Counted from the first letter of the stretch, positions 1-8,978 are shown. The stretch is 64,000 nt of DNA from Flavobacterium bizetiae (GCF_902804475.1 NZ_CADCSU010000068.1:1-64000), one strand, 5' to 3'. Program-made: numbers and translations. The notes: generated by a model from the sequence alone, not told the origin.

Positions 1-14
1 TAAAAAATCTTGGC

Positions 15-44
15 TTGATAACTCAAACAATATTTCTAAATTTG
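15..44 (+). promoter_or_regulatory. Bacteroidota-type promoter for the gene at 95
   Basis: TTG at 15-17, a 19-base spacer and TAAATTTG at 37-44 match the Bacteroidota -33/-7 consensus (TTG, about 19-21 bases, TAnnTTTG). The start codon lies about 50 bases downstream. Seen in sequence; activity is inferred. Confidence 0.5.
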
Positions 45-94
45 CATTTCCATATGAAGTCAAAATAATTGCATTCCAAACAATTTAATTTAAT

Positions 95-763
95 ATGTCA
101 AAATCCTTCTTTGAAAAAAATAAAACATTTGTGTTTGTATCTGCTTTTTCAATTTCATTAGTTTTAGCCCCAATTATAGTTTTTTTATATCATTTTTGGA
201 ATCACACTATTTCAAATGATATGGCCGTTTGGGGCACATTTGGAGATTACATGGGAGGAACGATTAATACAATTTTAACTCTTTCAAGTTTAATTATATT
301 AGCTTATTTAACAAAATTAGTTAGTGATCAATCTTTAGAAGACAATAAGGATTTAAATTTATTGGTGAGACGGTTAGATTGCTATGATAGAGTAACTCTA
401 TATTTACCTGAATTGCATCTAAAAGTTGTTGATTTAGCAAATTTAGACGTAAATACCAACACCGAACAATTAAGGTTGGAAAATAAAAAAGAAGTTGAAC
501 TTAGCGCACGTTTTTTTTATGAAATTCACATTTTCTTACAAACTTTCCCTATAAGATATCGTCACGTATTTAAATACGATTTTAACAAAAATGAATATAA
601 GGTATTGATAGAAAAAGCAAAATCAATGCAAGATTTAGTTATGGTAGGAGTCGCCCAAACAGTTACTGGCGAAATAGATCCTGATATACCAACAGATGAT
701 TTTACGAATTTCTTAGACTTGTATTTGGCATTTATAAATGAATTGTCTTTGGAATTAAAGTAA
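95..763 (+). CDS. Two-helix membrane protein with AbiC-like N-terminus
   Basis: This 222-residue protein has two predicted membrane helices (about residues 12-34 and 55-75) and a long hydrophilic, probably cytoplasmic, C-terminal part. Around residues 46-62 it carries the signature WGTFGDYMGG followed by TINTIL. It resembles the WGxFGDxxGGxxNPI motif at the start of putative phage abortive-infection proteins of the PutAbiC type. The rest shows no motif I can name. It is a single gene with its own promoter at 15-44 and no partner close by. The family assignment rests on the motif only, so an unrelated small membrane protein remains possible. Confidence 0.5.
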   Translation: MSKSFFEKNKTFVFVSAFSISLVLAPIIVFLYHFWNHTISNDMAVWGTFGDYMGGTINTILTLSSLIILAYLTKLVSDQSLEDNKDLNLLVRRLDCYDRVTLYLPELHLKVVDLANLDVNTNTEQLRLENKKEVELSARFFYEIHIFLQTFPIRYRHVFKYDFNKNEYKVLIEKAKSMQDLVMVGVAQTVTGEIDPDIPTDDFTNFLDLYLAFINELSLELK

Positions 764-1231
764 AATATTATTTATGATTTCTTTTTAGCTATATTGTAAT
801 AAAATTTTAATTTTTTTTTAAAATACCAGTTCTAAATTATCTCACATAGATTTATCATCTGTCATTTATCATAATTTTTATAGATTAAATTAATTTTGGT
901 GATATCTCACATCCCAATTGATAATGATCTGTCTGATGCATTTCTTTTTAGTAGGAGAATGATTTAATCGAAGATCTTATTTAATTGCATATGAATTAAA
1001 TTCGATGGCAAAAAATAAGCATGCCGACAAAAATGGAATGGAAGGTAAGTTTTTCCAAAGCTCCATCTTTCCTGACATATCCAAGGTTTTTTTTAGATAG
1101 GTCGTATTTTCAAAAATACACTTCAGAAAATTTAATGTGGTCTCTTTTCATGTCGTATTTATCTATGAATTAAAAAAACACCTGCCAATATTTTAGTTGC
1201 AGTGGTGATAAAAGCAAATTGCATAATACTT
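764..1231. other. Non-coding stretch without clear features
   Basis: This AT-rich stretch separates the plus-strand gene ending at 763 from the convergent minus-strand lipoprotein genes. The only open frame of note is a 31-codon one at 1005-1100, with no recognisable family and no good promoter. I see no RNA gene and no convincing repeat. Confidence 0.4.
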
Positions 1232-1264
1232 AAAACCTCAATCCATGCAATGGATTGAGGTTTT
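1232..1264 (-). terminator. Intrinsic terminator after the lipoprotein pair
   Basis: A long perfect stem (AAAACCTCAATCCA against its complement, separated by TGCAA) sits 17 bases beyond the stop of the minus-strand gene ending at 1281. It reads into TTTT on that strand, and terminates the lipoprotein operon. Confidence 0.75.
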
Positions 1265-1280
1265 ATTGAAAAAATTTGTA

Positions 1281-1694
1281 TTAGGGCTTGCCGATTACCT
1301 TAATTCGGGTAACGGTAAGATTTCCATATTTTTCAAGGTCTTCCTTAGACCATTCAAATTCTTTTCCTTGAGGTCTTTTATCGAAGTCCCAGTCCAAAGT
1401 TTCCTTGACGTAAACGTATAATCCCAAGGTATTTTCACTTTCGGTCTTTTTCCTCAATTCTTCCCTGCTTATGAAGCGGAAGGAGAAAAAAGATGGATAA
1501 TCCACATTTCCTGTCACCAGTTTTATTTCCGGCTTTATTTCCTTAAGCAGGTCTTTTAATGGCCTGTTGATGAACTGCTGCTCGTTTGTCTTTAATTTAT
1601 AGGCATCGGAAGGAGTTTGTACCATTTGTTGCGCTTTGCAGCCTGTGCTCAATAAGATCACGAAAAGGGATATAATTCTGATTGTGTTTTTCAT
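1281..1694 (-). CDS. Small hypothetical lipoprotein
   Basis: With the start at 1694 the product is 137 residues and opens with a clean lipoprotein signal peptide (MKNTIRIISLFVILLSTGC), so it is probably anchored in a membrane. An upstream ATG at 1736 would add 14 residues that spoil the signal and overlap the preceding gene, so I chose 1694. The mature part is charged, with a conserved-looking tail (NLTVTRIKVIGKP), and no family is recognised. It follows the JAMM-motif lipoprotein 13 bases downstream on the same strand and ends at a strong terminator, so the two are probably co-transcribed. A partner or protective role for the first protein is only a guess from adjacency. Confidence 0.6.
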   Translation of the reverse strand: MKNTIRIISLFVILLSTGCKAQQMVQTPSDAYKLKTNEQQFINRPLKDLLKEIKPEIKLVTGNVDYPSFFSFRFISREELRKKTESENTLGLYVYVKETLDWDFDKRPQGKEFEWSKEDLEKYGNLTVTRIKVIGKP

Positions 1695-1707
1695 ATTTTT
1701 TATTTTA

Positions 1708-3045
1708 TTAGCATGGGACATAGGAATAGGTTCCATTTGGGTTTTTCTGTATTTTTATTCTGGTGAATTTGCCGTCAGGCCCCAGTTTCATTAGCGTGAT
1801 TCCTGCATTATTCTGATCCAGAACCGACCCGATGGCCGCTGTCTTGGAATCAATAGAATTCCCAATTTCTGAAGTTATATTAAAAATCGGGTTAAATATA
1901 GCATCCGGAAATTCAGGCGGATAATTCGGCGATAAATCTGGCGGGAACTGCTTTACAAAAGCCTGTGCTTGTGCCAGATTGTTAACGACTATAGCATAGG
2001 TTTCCCCTCCAGTAATTATGAATGAAGTGGAGAAGGCAGTATTTTTTGTGTTAAGGGTCACAGCGGCATAAATATCGCCTGAGGACAATGCAGTGTTGTT
2101 GGGATGGTTGTGGATTGCGGCAAAAGCGCCTGCAAGACTTTCGTTTACCGAGACGCCGTTTGGATTTCCGTTAGTTCTGATAGCGGAATTGGTGTAAGTA
2201 CCGGATGCACCCGGTGTTCCCAAAGTGATGCTGTGTTCGTTTCCGTCAGCAGCACCTGCAGCTGCAATAGCATCTCTCGCGCTGGCAAATCCTGCATTTG
2301 CAGCCACACCGCTCGCTTTCACTGCTGCTGCACAGGGATCAATAGGGGGATAGGGATAGCCGTTGGGCCAAAGCGGGCCAGTTATTCCCGGCATGTATCC
2401 TGGAGGAAGATTCCCTCCTGGTAGCGAGGTATAGTCAGGATACCATACCCAATTGCTGCAGGTTGTGTAAGGGCCAACCGTCACATAATAGGTGCAAACC
2501 AGTCTGTTGGTAGTGCTTGGTTCGACACTGTAATTGTGAAGGCCTGAGAATTCGCCGTTATCAAATTCAGCCGAGTACGCAATGCTGTTGTCATTTTTTT
2601 GGATTGTGATATATCCCGAAAATTTTGAACCTAAAGTAAGAATATTAAAGGTTTTGTCCTCATTATTGAAAGCATTGTCTTTTGTGGTGTAGACGATATC
2701 GAAAACCTTATAGCTACTGTCAGCATTTTTGATAAGCAGTAGACGCATGTAGGTTTTGAAATCTTCGTCTTGCACAACATTGGCAGTGGCTCCCTCCGCT
2801 AATTTCAGAGGCACTTCGATTGCCTGTTCTCCATTGTTGTTCAGTATTATAGCATTTTCCCAGCTGATGGTTTTTGCATATTTTAGGGCTTCTAGGGAAG
2901 TGGGATTGCTCTCGAGCCATTCCCTTGCATCAGATACGGCCGAATCCTGTTCTAATTTTCCAATTTCATCATTCTGACAGCAGGCAAAGAATACTGCGGT
3001 GCCCAGTGTAAGGAAAGTAATGGATTTACGTATTGTTTTTTTCAT
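1708..3045 (-). CDS. Lipoprotein with C-terminal JAMM/MPN-like metal motif
   Basis: This 445-residue protein begins with a lipoprotein signal (FFACC, Cys 22/23). An N-terminal region to about residue 175 of unknown type is followed by a Pro/Gly/Tyr-rich linker (about 205-240) and an Ala-rich domain. That domain contains HNHP at 312-315 and SSGD at 321-324. The HxHP...SxxD arrangement is the metal-binding signature of JAB/MPN (JAMM) metalloproteases, and an upstream Glu is available at 270. Related domains act as deubiquitinase-like or RadC-like proteins and as toxin-associated peptidases; here it would act outside the cytoplasm. The spacing between HP and the Ser is shorter than in RadC, so activity is uncertain. 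It precedes a small lipoprotein gene. Confidence 0.6.
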   Translation of the reverse strand: MKKTIRKSITFLTLGTAVFFACCQNDEIGKLEQDSAVSDAREWLESNPTSLEALKYAKTISWENAIILNNNGEQAIEVPLKLAEGATANVVQDEDFKTYMRLLLIKNADSSYKVFDIVYTTKDNAFNNEDKTFNILTLGSKFSGYITIQKNDNSIAYSAEFDNGEFSGLHNYSVEPSTTNRLVCTYYVTVGPYTTCSNWVWYPDYTSLPGGNLPPGYMPGITGPLWPNGYPYPPIDPCAAAVKASGVAANAGFASARDAIAAAGAADGNEHSITLGTPGASGTYTNSAIRTNGNPNGVSVNESLAGAFAAIHNHPNNTALSSGDIYAAVTLNTKNTAFSTSFIITGGETYAIVVNNLAQAQAFVKQFPPDLSPNYPPEFPDAIFNPIFNITSEIGNSIDSKTAAIGSVLDQNNAGITLMKLGPDGKFTRIKIQKNPNGTYSYVPC

Positions 3046-3332
3046 AAATTTCCAGAGGATTAATAATTATATTTAAATAGTGAACCTGCTCTGACTTCTG
3101 TTTCTATTGTTGGATTACGTTGGCCATGCGTACAGTACAATATAGAATAATGAAATCAGGAGTGTTTAACAATGATCAAAATTAATAATAAATTCTTACA
3201 AATAATATGGTTTTTGATTGTTATTTATAATTATTTTAAATAGTTGAAATAATTTGTTTATTACGAGTGTCTTAAAATGCAAGTGAAATTAGGAAAAACT
3301 AACTGTGTGCATTTACAAATGATCTACATTAA

Positions 3333-3725
3333 GGACATATTCAATGCGGTATTAACCCTTCTGTAAATTGTTTTTATCAGATTGAAGGGGGAGAAGAGTA
3401 TTTCGTTTTGAATTTCGCAGATCATCGAAATGAAAAAAATGAAATGGTCGTAGTGATGCTTAGAAAAGTTGAAGTAAAAGAAGGAGGGGTTTACAAATTG
3501 AATAAAACATTTACCATATCCCCTGAACTAACAGGAGCATTAGGAGTTTATAGTTCCGCAGAGAGTCAGTTATTTTATACTAATGAGATAGTGACTGGTG
3601 AATTGAAAATAACACATTTGGATATCTCAAAGTCAATTATCGCAGGCAGTTTTTGGTTTGACGCTCTAAATGATAAACGCGCAAAAGTGGAGATAAGAGA
3701 AGGACGTTTTGGTTGGAATTATTAA
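3333..3725 (+). pseudogene. N-terminally truncated DUF6252-like lipoprotein remnant
   Basis: The open frame runs from just after a stop at 3330-3332 to 3725. The C-terminal text (ELKITHLDISKSIIAGSFWF, then D..., ending EGRFGWNY) resembles the end of flavobacterial DUF6252-type lipoproteins, where a strand pair and a GxFxF segment precede a DGRFD-like tail. The coding-like sequence continues upstream of any usable start (only TTG at 3408 or ATG at 3444), and there is no signal peptide, so the N-terminus appears lost. Translation from 3408 gives 105 residues. I read it as a remnant; a short functional protein is possible. The family call is from memory of motif style only. Confidence 0.45.
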
Positions 3726-3803
3726 CATTTAAATAAAATTGCATTGAATTTAAAGACAATAACGGCCTAAAAGGAGAGTTTTTTTGGGTAAAAAAATATT
3801 TGA

Positions 3804-4196
3804 ATGAGATACAAAAATATATTACTAGTCAACGATATAAATGATGATGCAGAGACTTTTGTATTAGTCCTGAATGCAATTAGTCATAAAATAAGATCGT
3901 CAGTAGAAGGAAGCGCACTTGAAGCTCTAAAAAAGCTTCAGGATTCAAAATTATTGCCAGATATAATTTTTTTGGATTATAATATGTTATATCTTGATGG
4001 AAATGGATTTCTTACATTACTTCGGGATATTAAACGTCTAAAAGGAATTCCAGTTGTACTTTATTGCCGAAATTCAGGACTTATGTTAGACGAAGCATTG
4101 ACCAAATTCAACAGAGTGCAGTTTTTAAAGAAGAGTGCGAATTTCAGAAAGCTTTTCAAGTCCCTGCAAAAAATAATTATGTCTGAAAAAGCCTGA
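3804..4196 (+). CDS. Stand-alone response-regulator receiver protein
   Basis: The 130-residue product is a single receiver (CheY-like) domain. Acidic residues D11, D14 and D15 follow the first strand, the phospho-acceptor is D58 in IIFLDYNML, and a Lys is present in FLKKSA near the C-terminus. The switch Thr/Ser position after the fourth strand appears to be Cys (VVLYCRN), which is unusual and may alter signalling. There is no output domain, so it would act through a partner protein. No histidine kinase gene is adjacent. It ends at a strong hairpin terminator 65 bases downstream. Such single-domain regulators are common in flavobacteria. Confidence 0.8.
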   Translation: MRYKNILLVNDINDDAETFVLVLNAISHKIRSSVEGSALEALKKLQDSKLLPDIIFLDYNMLYLDGNGFLTLLRDIKRLKGIPVVLYCRNSGLMLDEALTKFNRVQFLKKSANFRKLFKSLQKIIMSEKA

Positions 4197-4261
4197 AAAA
4201 ATTGTAATGAATACGAAATTATTTTTTCTAAAATTTCGGAACCACTATACGTGTGATATAA

Positions 4262-4298
4262 AAAAAGAATCTGTCTTTTGGACAGATTCTTTTTTTTT
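4262..4298 (+). terminator. Strong intrinsic terminator after the receiver gene
   Basis: A perfect stem (AAAAGAATCTGTC and its complement) with a short loop is followed by a run of nine or more T. It also has an A run on the other side, so it could serve both strands. Confidence 0.8.
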
Positions 4299-4353
4299 AG
4301 TTATAATTGATTGTTCACTAGTTATATAGTAAGAAATCAATGTATTGTATTCA

Positions 4354-4491
4354 TTATCTTAATTTTCCAGCAAATATCAAACTACCTCCAAGTGCTTCAG
4401 AAACTGCTTCGAAGTCAGCAGGTCCTTTTTGCTTCAAAAGGCTAAATTTACCATCAGGAGCAGTAAGCCGATTAACATTTATCAAAAACAT
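4354..4491 (-). CDS. Possible 45-residue small protein
   Basis: A short minus-strand frame starts at ATG 4491 and encodes 45 residues beginning MFLINVNRLTAPDGKF and ending with GGSLIFAGKLR. The composition looks protein-like (well-spaced charged and hydrophobic residues, Gly-Gly turn). It sits in an otherwise empty 460-base gap, and the terminator at 4262-4298 lies at its 3' side. I recognise no family and see no clear promoter. It could be a small gene or the tail of a lost larger one. Confidence 0.3.
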   Translation of the reverse strand: MFLINVNRLTAPDGKFSLLKQKGPADFEAVSEALGGSLIFAGKLR

Positions 4492-4598
4492 TCTTATGAT
4501 AATAAAAGAGATTTAGAGAAAAATTCTTAGGAATAAAAAGAATTCATTTAGAAAATAATTATATAATTTTTAATCAATCTAAATAATATTTTATTACT

Positions 4599-4606
4599 TA
4601 CATTTG
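4599..4606 (+). promoter_or_regulatory. -7 box for the sigma/FecR operon
   Basis: TACATTTG matches TAnnTTTG and lies 53 bases upstream of the sigma factor start. I see no good TTG at the -33 position, so the promoter is weak or needs an activator. Confidence 0.35.
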
Positions 4607-4658
4607 CAGAAATAAAAGTATTTGATAGTTTATAATTGATAAACATAAAGAATGCAAA

Positions 4659-5225
4659 TTGATAAATAATCGTATTATCAAAGATAAAATTAGAACATAT
4701 AATTTAAATGATACCCTTGATTTCGAAAGTCTCTACAAAGACTATTGGAAAAAAATATACATTATTTGTTATGGAAAAACTGCCAATAGAGAAGTATCCG
4801 AAGAAATGGTGCAGGACATTTTTATCTCATTATGGAATCGAAGAAACGAATTGATAATTACATCTTCTATAGAGCATTATTTGATAAAATCAGCAAAATT
4901 AAAAGTCATAGACTATTATAGATCACTTGCTTCTGCTAAACATAAAATTCTTGTTGACTGCGATTTATGTGAGCATCCGGAGTTTAACGAGAAATGTCTG
5001 GAACATAACGAATCGATACATAAATTTCTTGAACAGGATTTAGAAATTACAATCAAAAATTTACCCTGCCAGTGTCAAAAGGTATATCGTCTTAGCAGAG
5101 AAGAGCAAATGAGTATCTCTGAAATAGCAGAGAATTTAAATATTTCACCCAAAACGGTAAAAAATCATCTTACGAAAGCACTGAATTTTATAAGAGAAAA
5201 AATACCTGCAAATTTCGTGCAGTAA
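4659..5225 (+). CDS. FecI-type ECF sigma factor
   Basis: This 188-residue protein has sigma region 2 at about 22-90 (FESLYKDYWKKIY, then VQDIFISLW) and region 4 at about 130-180 with a helix-turn-helix (SISEIAENLNISPKTVKNHL). It is an ECF sigma of the FecI-like kind that serves TonB-receptor operons in Bacteroidota. The frame opens with TTG at 4659. The ATG at 4652 hits a stop at once, and the next in-frame Met would remove region 2, so TTG is the best start. The FecR-like anti-sigma gene follows 106 bases downstream, then the receptor, so this sigma probably drives the receptor gene once the receptor's signal is relayed. Confidence 0.9.
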   Translation: MINNRIIKDKIRTYNLNDTLDFESLYKDYWKKIYIICYGKTANREVSEEMVQDIFISLWNRRNELIITSSIEHYLIKSAKLKVIDYYRSLASAKHKILVDCDLCEHPEFNEKCLEHNESIHKFLEQDLEITIKNLPCQCQKVYRLSREEQMSISEIAENLNISPKTVKNHLTKALNFIREKIPANFVQ

Positions 5226-5331
5226 AAATTGCATTATAGTTCACCTAAAAATATTTTTATAAATTTTCTTTTTAGAGTAGGACTGCCTTCTTTTTTTTTC
5301 GACTATAGTATTGAACAAGCTATAAAGCGAA

Positions 5332-6258
5332 ATGAAAGTAACCCCGGAATTATTAGAAAAATATGCCAATGATGAATGTTCCAATCAGGAAAGGGATATT
5401 ATTGAACAATGGCTGAATGAAAATGACCAAACAGAAGACGAACAGGAAATACCTGCTTCTGCCTTTTTGGAAGAAAAATTATGGGGCAAAATCGAAGCAG
5501 TAATTGCAGTTCAGCCTCAAAGAAAGAAAAGCATATTTCAGAAAAAAACAACTTGGGCTATTGCCGCAAGCATTGCTTTATTGATGTGTTTATCCATCTT
5601 TAAATATACAGCACCTAGTCCTGAAAAAATTATTGTTTGTCAGACATTGGCAGGCGAAATGAAAAACATAACCTTAAGTGATGGTACTGTTGTTTATCTG
5701 AATGCCAATTCGATTCTAAAAATTCCGGAGAAATTTACATCGAATAATCGTATCGTTTCCTTTACAGGGGAAGCTTATTTTGAAGTTGCCAAAGACAGTC
5801 TTCATCCTTTTATGATACAAACGCAAAAATCAGAAACTACGGTTTTGGGAACCAAATTCAATTTATCTGCTTATGCTGATGAAGATAACACATTAACATT
5901 AGACGAAGGTAAAGTCCGTTTTAAAGATTTAAAAGGTTTGTCAAAACCAATTATTGTATTGCCTAATGAGCAAGTAGTATTAAATAATGACGGCCTTACA
6001 AAAACTAGCGTAAATACTAAATATTACAAAGGCTGGATGAACAGTTATCTCTATTTTAATAATGAATCGTTTTTAAGTATTTCGCATAAAATAGAGCGCA
6101 TGTATGGTGTCGAAATTGAGATTAAGAATGCCGCATTAAAAAAACAAATATACAAAGGAGCCTTTAACAATCCCGGTATCAATAATCTTATAGATGATTT
6201 AAGCTTTGTATTGAAGTTTAAATACGAGATAAAAGGAAACCATATTACAATTTATTAA
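5332..6258 (+). CDS. FecR-type anti-sigma factor
   Basis: This 308-residue inner-membrane protein has an N-terminal cytoplasmic anti-sigma part (about 1-60, YANDECSNQERDIIEQWLNE), one membrane helix near 76-92, a periplasmic FecR domain (about 105-205, with GEAYFEVAKD and TKFNLSAYAD) and a C-terminal DUF4974-like domain (about 235-308). It would hold the ECF sigma encoded just upstream until the STN domain of the receptor encoded just downstream signals ligand binding. The gene order sigma, FecR, STN receptor is the classical cell-surface signalling cassette. Confidence 0.92.
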   Translation: MKVTPELLEKYANDECSNQERDIIEQWLNENDQTEDEQEIPASAFLEEKLWGKIEAVIAVQPQRKKSIFQKKTTWAIAASIALLMCLSIFKYTAPSPEKIIVCQTLAGEMKNITLSDGTVVYLNANSILKIPEKFTSNNRIVSFTGEAYFEVAKDSLHPFMIQTQKSETTVLGTKFNLSAYADEDNTLTLDEGKVRFKDLKGLSKPIIVLPNEQVVLNNDGLTKTSVNTKYYKGWMNSYLYFNNESFLSISHKIERMYGVEIEIKNAALKKQIYKGAFNNPGINNLIDDLSFVLKFKYEIKGNHITIY

Positions 6259-6313
6259 TCCAAAAGAAAAGAATAATGAAATAAATACAGTACTTAAAAA
6301 AATATAAAAAAAA

Positions 6314-6345
6314 GCCAGTATGCGGCGTCCAAACTACATACTGGC
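6314..6345 (+). other. Hairpin between fecR-like and receptor genes
   Basis: A nine-base perfect stem (GCCAGTATG and CATACTGGC, 14-base loop) lies about 45 bases before the receptor start. No T run follows, so it is not a typical terminator. It may protect the receptor mRNA or partially attenuate read-through. Confidence 0.4.
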
Positions 6346-6390
6346 AGAATGTCATTCAAAAGATATTAAATAAACATTTTCTACAAAAAT

Positions 6391-8973
6391 ATGAAATATA
6401 ACGTAATAAATACATGCTATACGCGTGTATTAAAGATCACCTTGTTCCTTATATTATGCTTTAATGCCCAGAATATAACTGCCCAAAATGCAATTTTAGA
6501 CAAAGAAGTTACTTTGAGTTTTAAAAATGAAACTATTGCTAATGCCCTTACAAAAATAGAAGAACAAACGGGATGTATATTTTCTTATACCCCAACTGTA
6601 TTTAAAACAGACCGGATTATAAATAAAAGCTTTAATAAAAAGCCTTTAAGCGAAGTAATTAATGAAATTTTCAGCGAAAATAAAGTCTATTACCGTGTTC
6701 GTAACAATACCATAAACCTGCAAAGTCAGGCTGAAAAAGGTAAAGTTTCAGGTAAATTGACTACTTCCGAAGGTAATGCGGCACCTTTTGTCTCGGTAAT
6801 TTTGCAAGGCACTAATTACGGTGCAACTTCTGATGAAAATGGTTTTTTTAGTTTCGCTGCACCAGAAGGCGACTATATTATTTTAACCAATTCTTTTGGT
6901 TTAGAAAAACAAAAGAAAACGATAACCATTTTAGCAAATAACACTACTAAAATTAATTTTACACTAAGCGAAACAAGCGAATCGCTCAAAGAAGTAGTAG
7001 TTAACGGTAATAAAATAAACAGGTTTGCAGAAAGAAAAAGTGATTATGTTTCTAAACTGCCATTAAAAAATCTGGAAAATCCACAAGTTTATAATGTGGT
7101 TAATAGTTCGCTAATGAAAGAACAATTAAACGTTGATATTACTCGTGCACTGGTAAACATTCCGGGCGCTGTAAGTAGCATTACGCCTGCCGGAGGAACA
7201 TCTATTACGATAAGAGGATTTTCTGCAGACGTTGGTGCACGAAATGGTTTACAGTATTACGCAGGAGGCAGATCATCAGTAGATCCTGTAAATGTTGAGC
7301 GTATAGAAGTTCTTAAGGGACCATCTGCAACGTTGTTTGGCAATACCGTTTCTTCGTATGGAGGAGCTGTAAATTTGGTTACTAAAAAACCTTTCGAAAC
7401 CTCTAGTAGTGAAATATCATATTCGGTTGGATCCTGGTCATTGAACCGTATTACTGCAGATATAAATACGCCTCTTAATTCAGAGAAAACAGTATTGTTT
7501 AGAATAAACGCAGCATTAAACAAAGAAGAAAGTTTCCTGAACACAGGCCATAAAAACACTTTTGCTATTGCTCCAAGTATCACCTATCAGGCAAGTGATA
7601 AATTGTTTTTGTCATTAGACATGGAGGTAACCCGTGAAGATTTAATACGGCCAACTTCTCTCGACTTTGATGTATTAAACTTAAAGAACGTAAATCAGAT
7701 TCCATTAAACTATAAACAAACATTATTTGCAGATGATTTTAATGCGGTAACCAATACTTTTCGTACTTACTTTGAGGCAAAATATCAGATTTCGAAGGAA
7801 TGGTCTTCTTATACCAATGTATCTGTAAACAATGAAAATGTAGAAAAAAGTTACCAGGCAGAGAGTGTATTTATTAGTGCTGACAGTATTAAACGAGGGA
7901 TGCGTGTTTTTGGACCTTTTAAAACCATAAATACTAATATTAAGCATAATTTAAAGGGAGATTTTAAGATAGGAAGTATAAGAAACCGTTTTATCTGGGG
8001 ACTTGATTACACCGAAGAATCTCAGGATAGATATACAGCCAGAGGAGTTGGGGATACAATTTCGATAAAAGAGCAAATACTTTTATACACAAGACCACAA
8101 GCAGATAAAGCTATTGGTACGGCATACGGATATAATTATAGAATAAATCGTTATGCTACCTATGTTTCGGATCTTGTGAATGTAACCGACAGACTAATGG
8201 TACTTCTTAGTATGAGATTAGACCGATATGTGAGAAAAACAAGTGAGGGGGGAGATGATAGTTACAGTCAGACAGCCGTTACCCCTAAATTTGGATTAAT
8301 TTATCAGCCTATCAAAGATCAGGTTTCCCTTTTTGCAAATTATATGAGCGGTTTTACAAATTTAGGCCCAGTTACACAACCTGATGGTTCTACTTTTGTT
8401 TTAAAACCGGAATACGGTACTCAGTGGGAAACCGGTATAAAGATTAATACCCTTGATAATAAATATTCTGCAACTTTAAGTTATTATAATATTGATATAA
8501 GAGATGCTGTTCGAATGGATGGTAATCAATATACGTTTCAGGATGGAAAACAAAAGAGTAAAGGATTTGATGTAAGTTTAGTAGCAAACCCATTTACAGG
8601 TTTTAATTTGCTTGCAGGTTATGCTTTTAATCAAAATAAATACAAACAATCTGAATCAGGAATTGAAAGTAATGTAACCAGTAACCCTGAGAACGTTGCC
8701 AATTTTTGGTTAAGTTATAAATTCCAGCCTGGTAAAAAAATAGAAAATTTTGGTGTTGGTTTTGGTGGAAATTTTGTAGATCAATCGTATTTTAATATAG
8801 AGAATACGGTTATTATACCTTCTTATACTTTATTAAACGGAACGGTATTTTATGACCAGAACAAATGGCGTTTTGGGATTGCCTGTAATAATATGACGAA
8901 TCAAAAATACTGGTCGGTTGCTAATCCACAAGCACTAAGACAATTCATTTTAAGTACTTCATTTAGATTCTAA
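6391..8973 (+). CDS. STN-containing TonB-dependent siderophore-type receptor
   Basis: This 860-residue outer-membrane receptor has in order a signal peptide (to about 32), an STN signalling domain (about 40-115, VTLSFKNETIANALTKIEEQ), a carboxypeptidase-regulatory-like domain (about 118-205), a plug (about 225-335, with GGTSITIRGF and ERIEVLKGPSATLFG) and a 22-strand-type barrel ending in aromatic Phe (LSTSFRF). The STN domain fits the FecR and sigma genes upstream. A PepSY membrane protein follows after five bases, an arrangement usually seen with ferric-siderophore uptake, where PepSY proteins are thought to help reductive iron release. The substrate cannot be read from sequence. Confidence 0.92.
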   Translation: MKYNVINTCYTRVLKITLFLILCFNAQNITAQNAILDKEVTLSFKNETIANALTKIEEQTGCIFSYTPTVFKTDRIINKSFNKKPLSEVINEIFSENKVYYRVRNNTINLQSQAEKGKVSGKLTTSEGNAAPFVSVILQGTNYGATSDENGFFSFAAPEGDYIILTNSFGLEKQKKTITILANNTTKINFTLSETSESLKEVVVNGNKINRFAERKSDYVSKLPLKNLENPQVYNVVNSSLMKEQLNVDITRALVNIPGAVSSITPAGGTSITIRGFSADVGARNGLQYYAGGRSSVDPVNVERIEVLKGPSATLFGNTVSSYGGAVNLVTKKPFETSSSEISYSVGSWSLNRITADINTPLNSEKTVLFRINAALNKEESFLNTGHKNTFAIAPSITYQASDKLFLSLDMEVTREDLIRPTSLDFDVLNLKNVNQIPLNYKQTLFADDFNAVTNTFRTYFEAKYQISKEWSSYTNVSVNNENVEKSYQAESVFISADSIKRGMRVFGPFKTINTNIKHNLKGDFKIGSIRNRFIWGLDYTEESQDRYTARGVGDTISIKEQILLYTRPQADKAIGTAYGYNYRINRYATYVSDLVNVTDRLMVLLSMRLDRYVRKTSEGGDDSYSQTAVTPKFGLIYQPIKDQVSLFANYMSGFTNLGPVTQPDGSTFVLKPEYGTQWETGIKINTLDNKYSATLSYYNIDIRDAVRMDGNQYTFQDGKQKSKGFDVSLVANPFTGFNLLAGYAFNQNKYKQSESGIESNVTSNPENVANFWLSYKFQPGKKIENFGVGFGGNFVDQSYFNIENTVIIPSYTLLNGTVFYDQNKWRFGIACNNMTNQKYWSVANPQALRQFILSTSFRF

Positions 8974-8978
8974 TTATA

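Noticed and set aside
1005..1100. 31-codon plus-strand frame in the first large gap
   Set aside because: It is too short, with no promoter and no recognised homology.
2104..2424. Plus-strand 106-codon frame opposite the JAMM-motif lipoprotein
   Set aside because: Its low-complexity Ser/Cys/Val composition is typical of an antisense shadow of the real gene.
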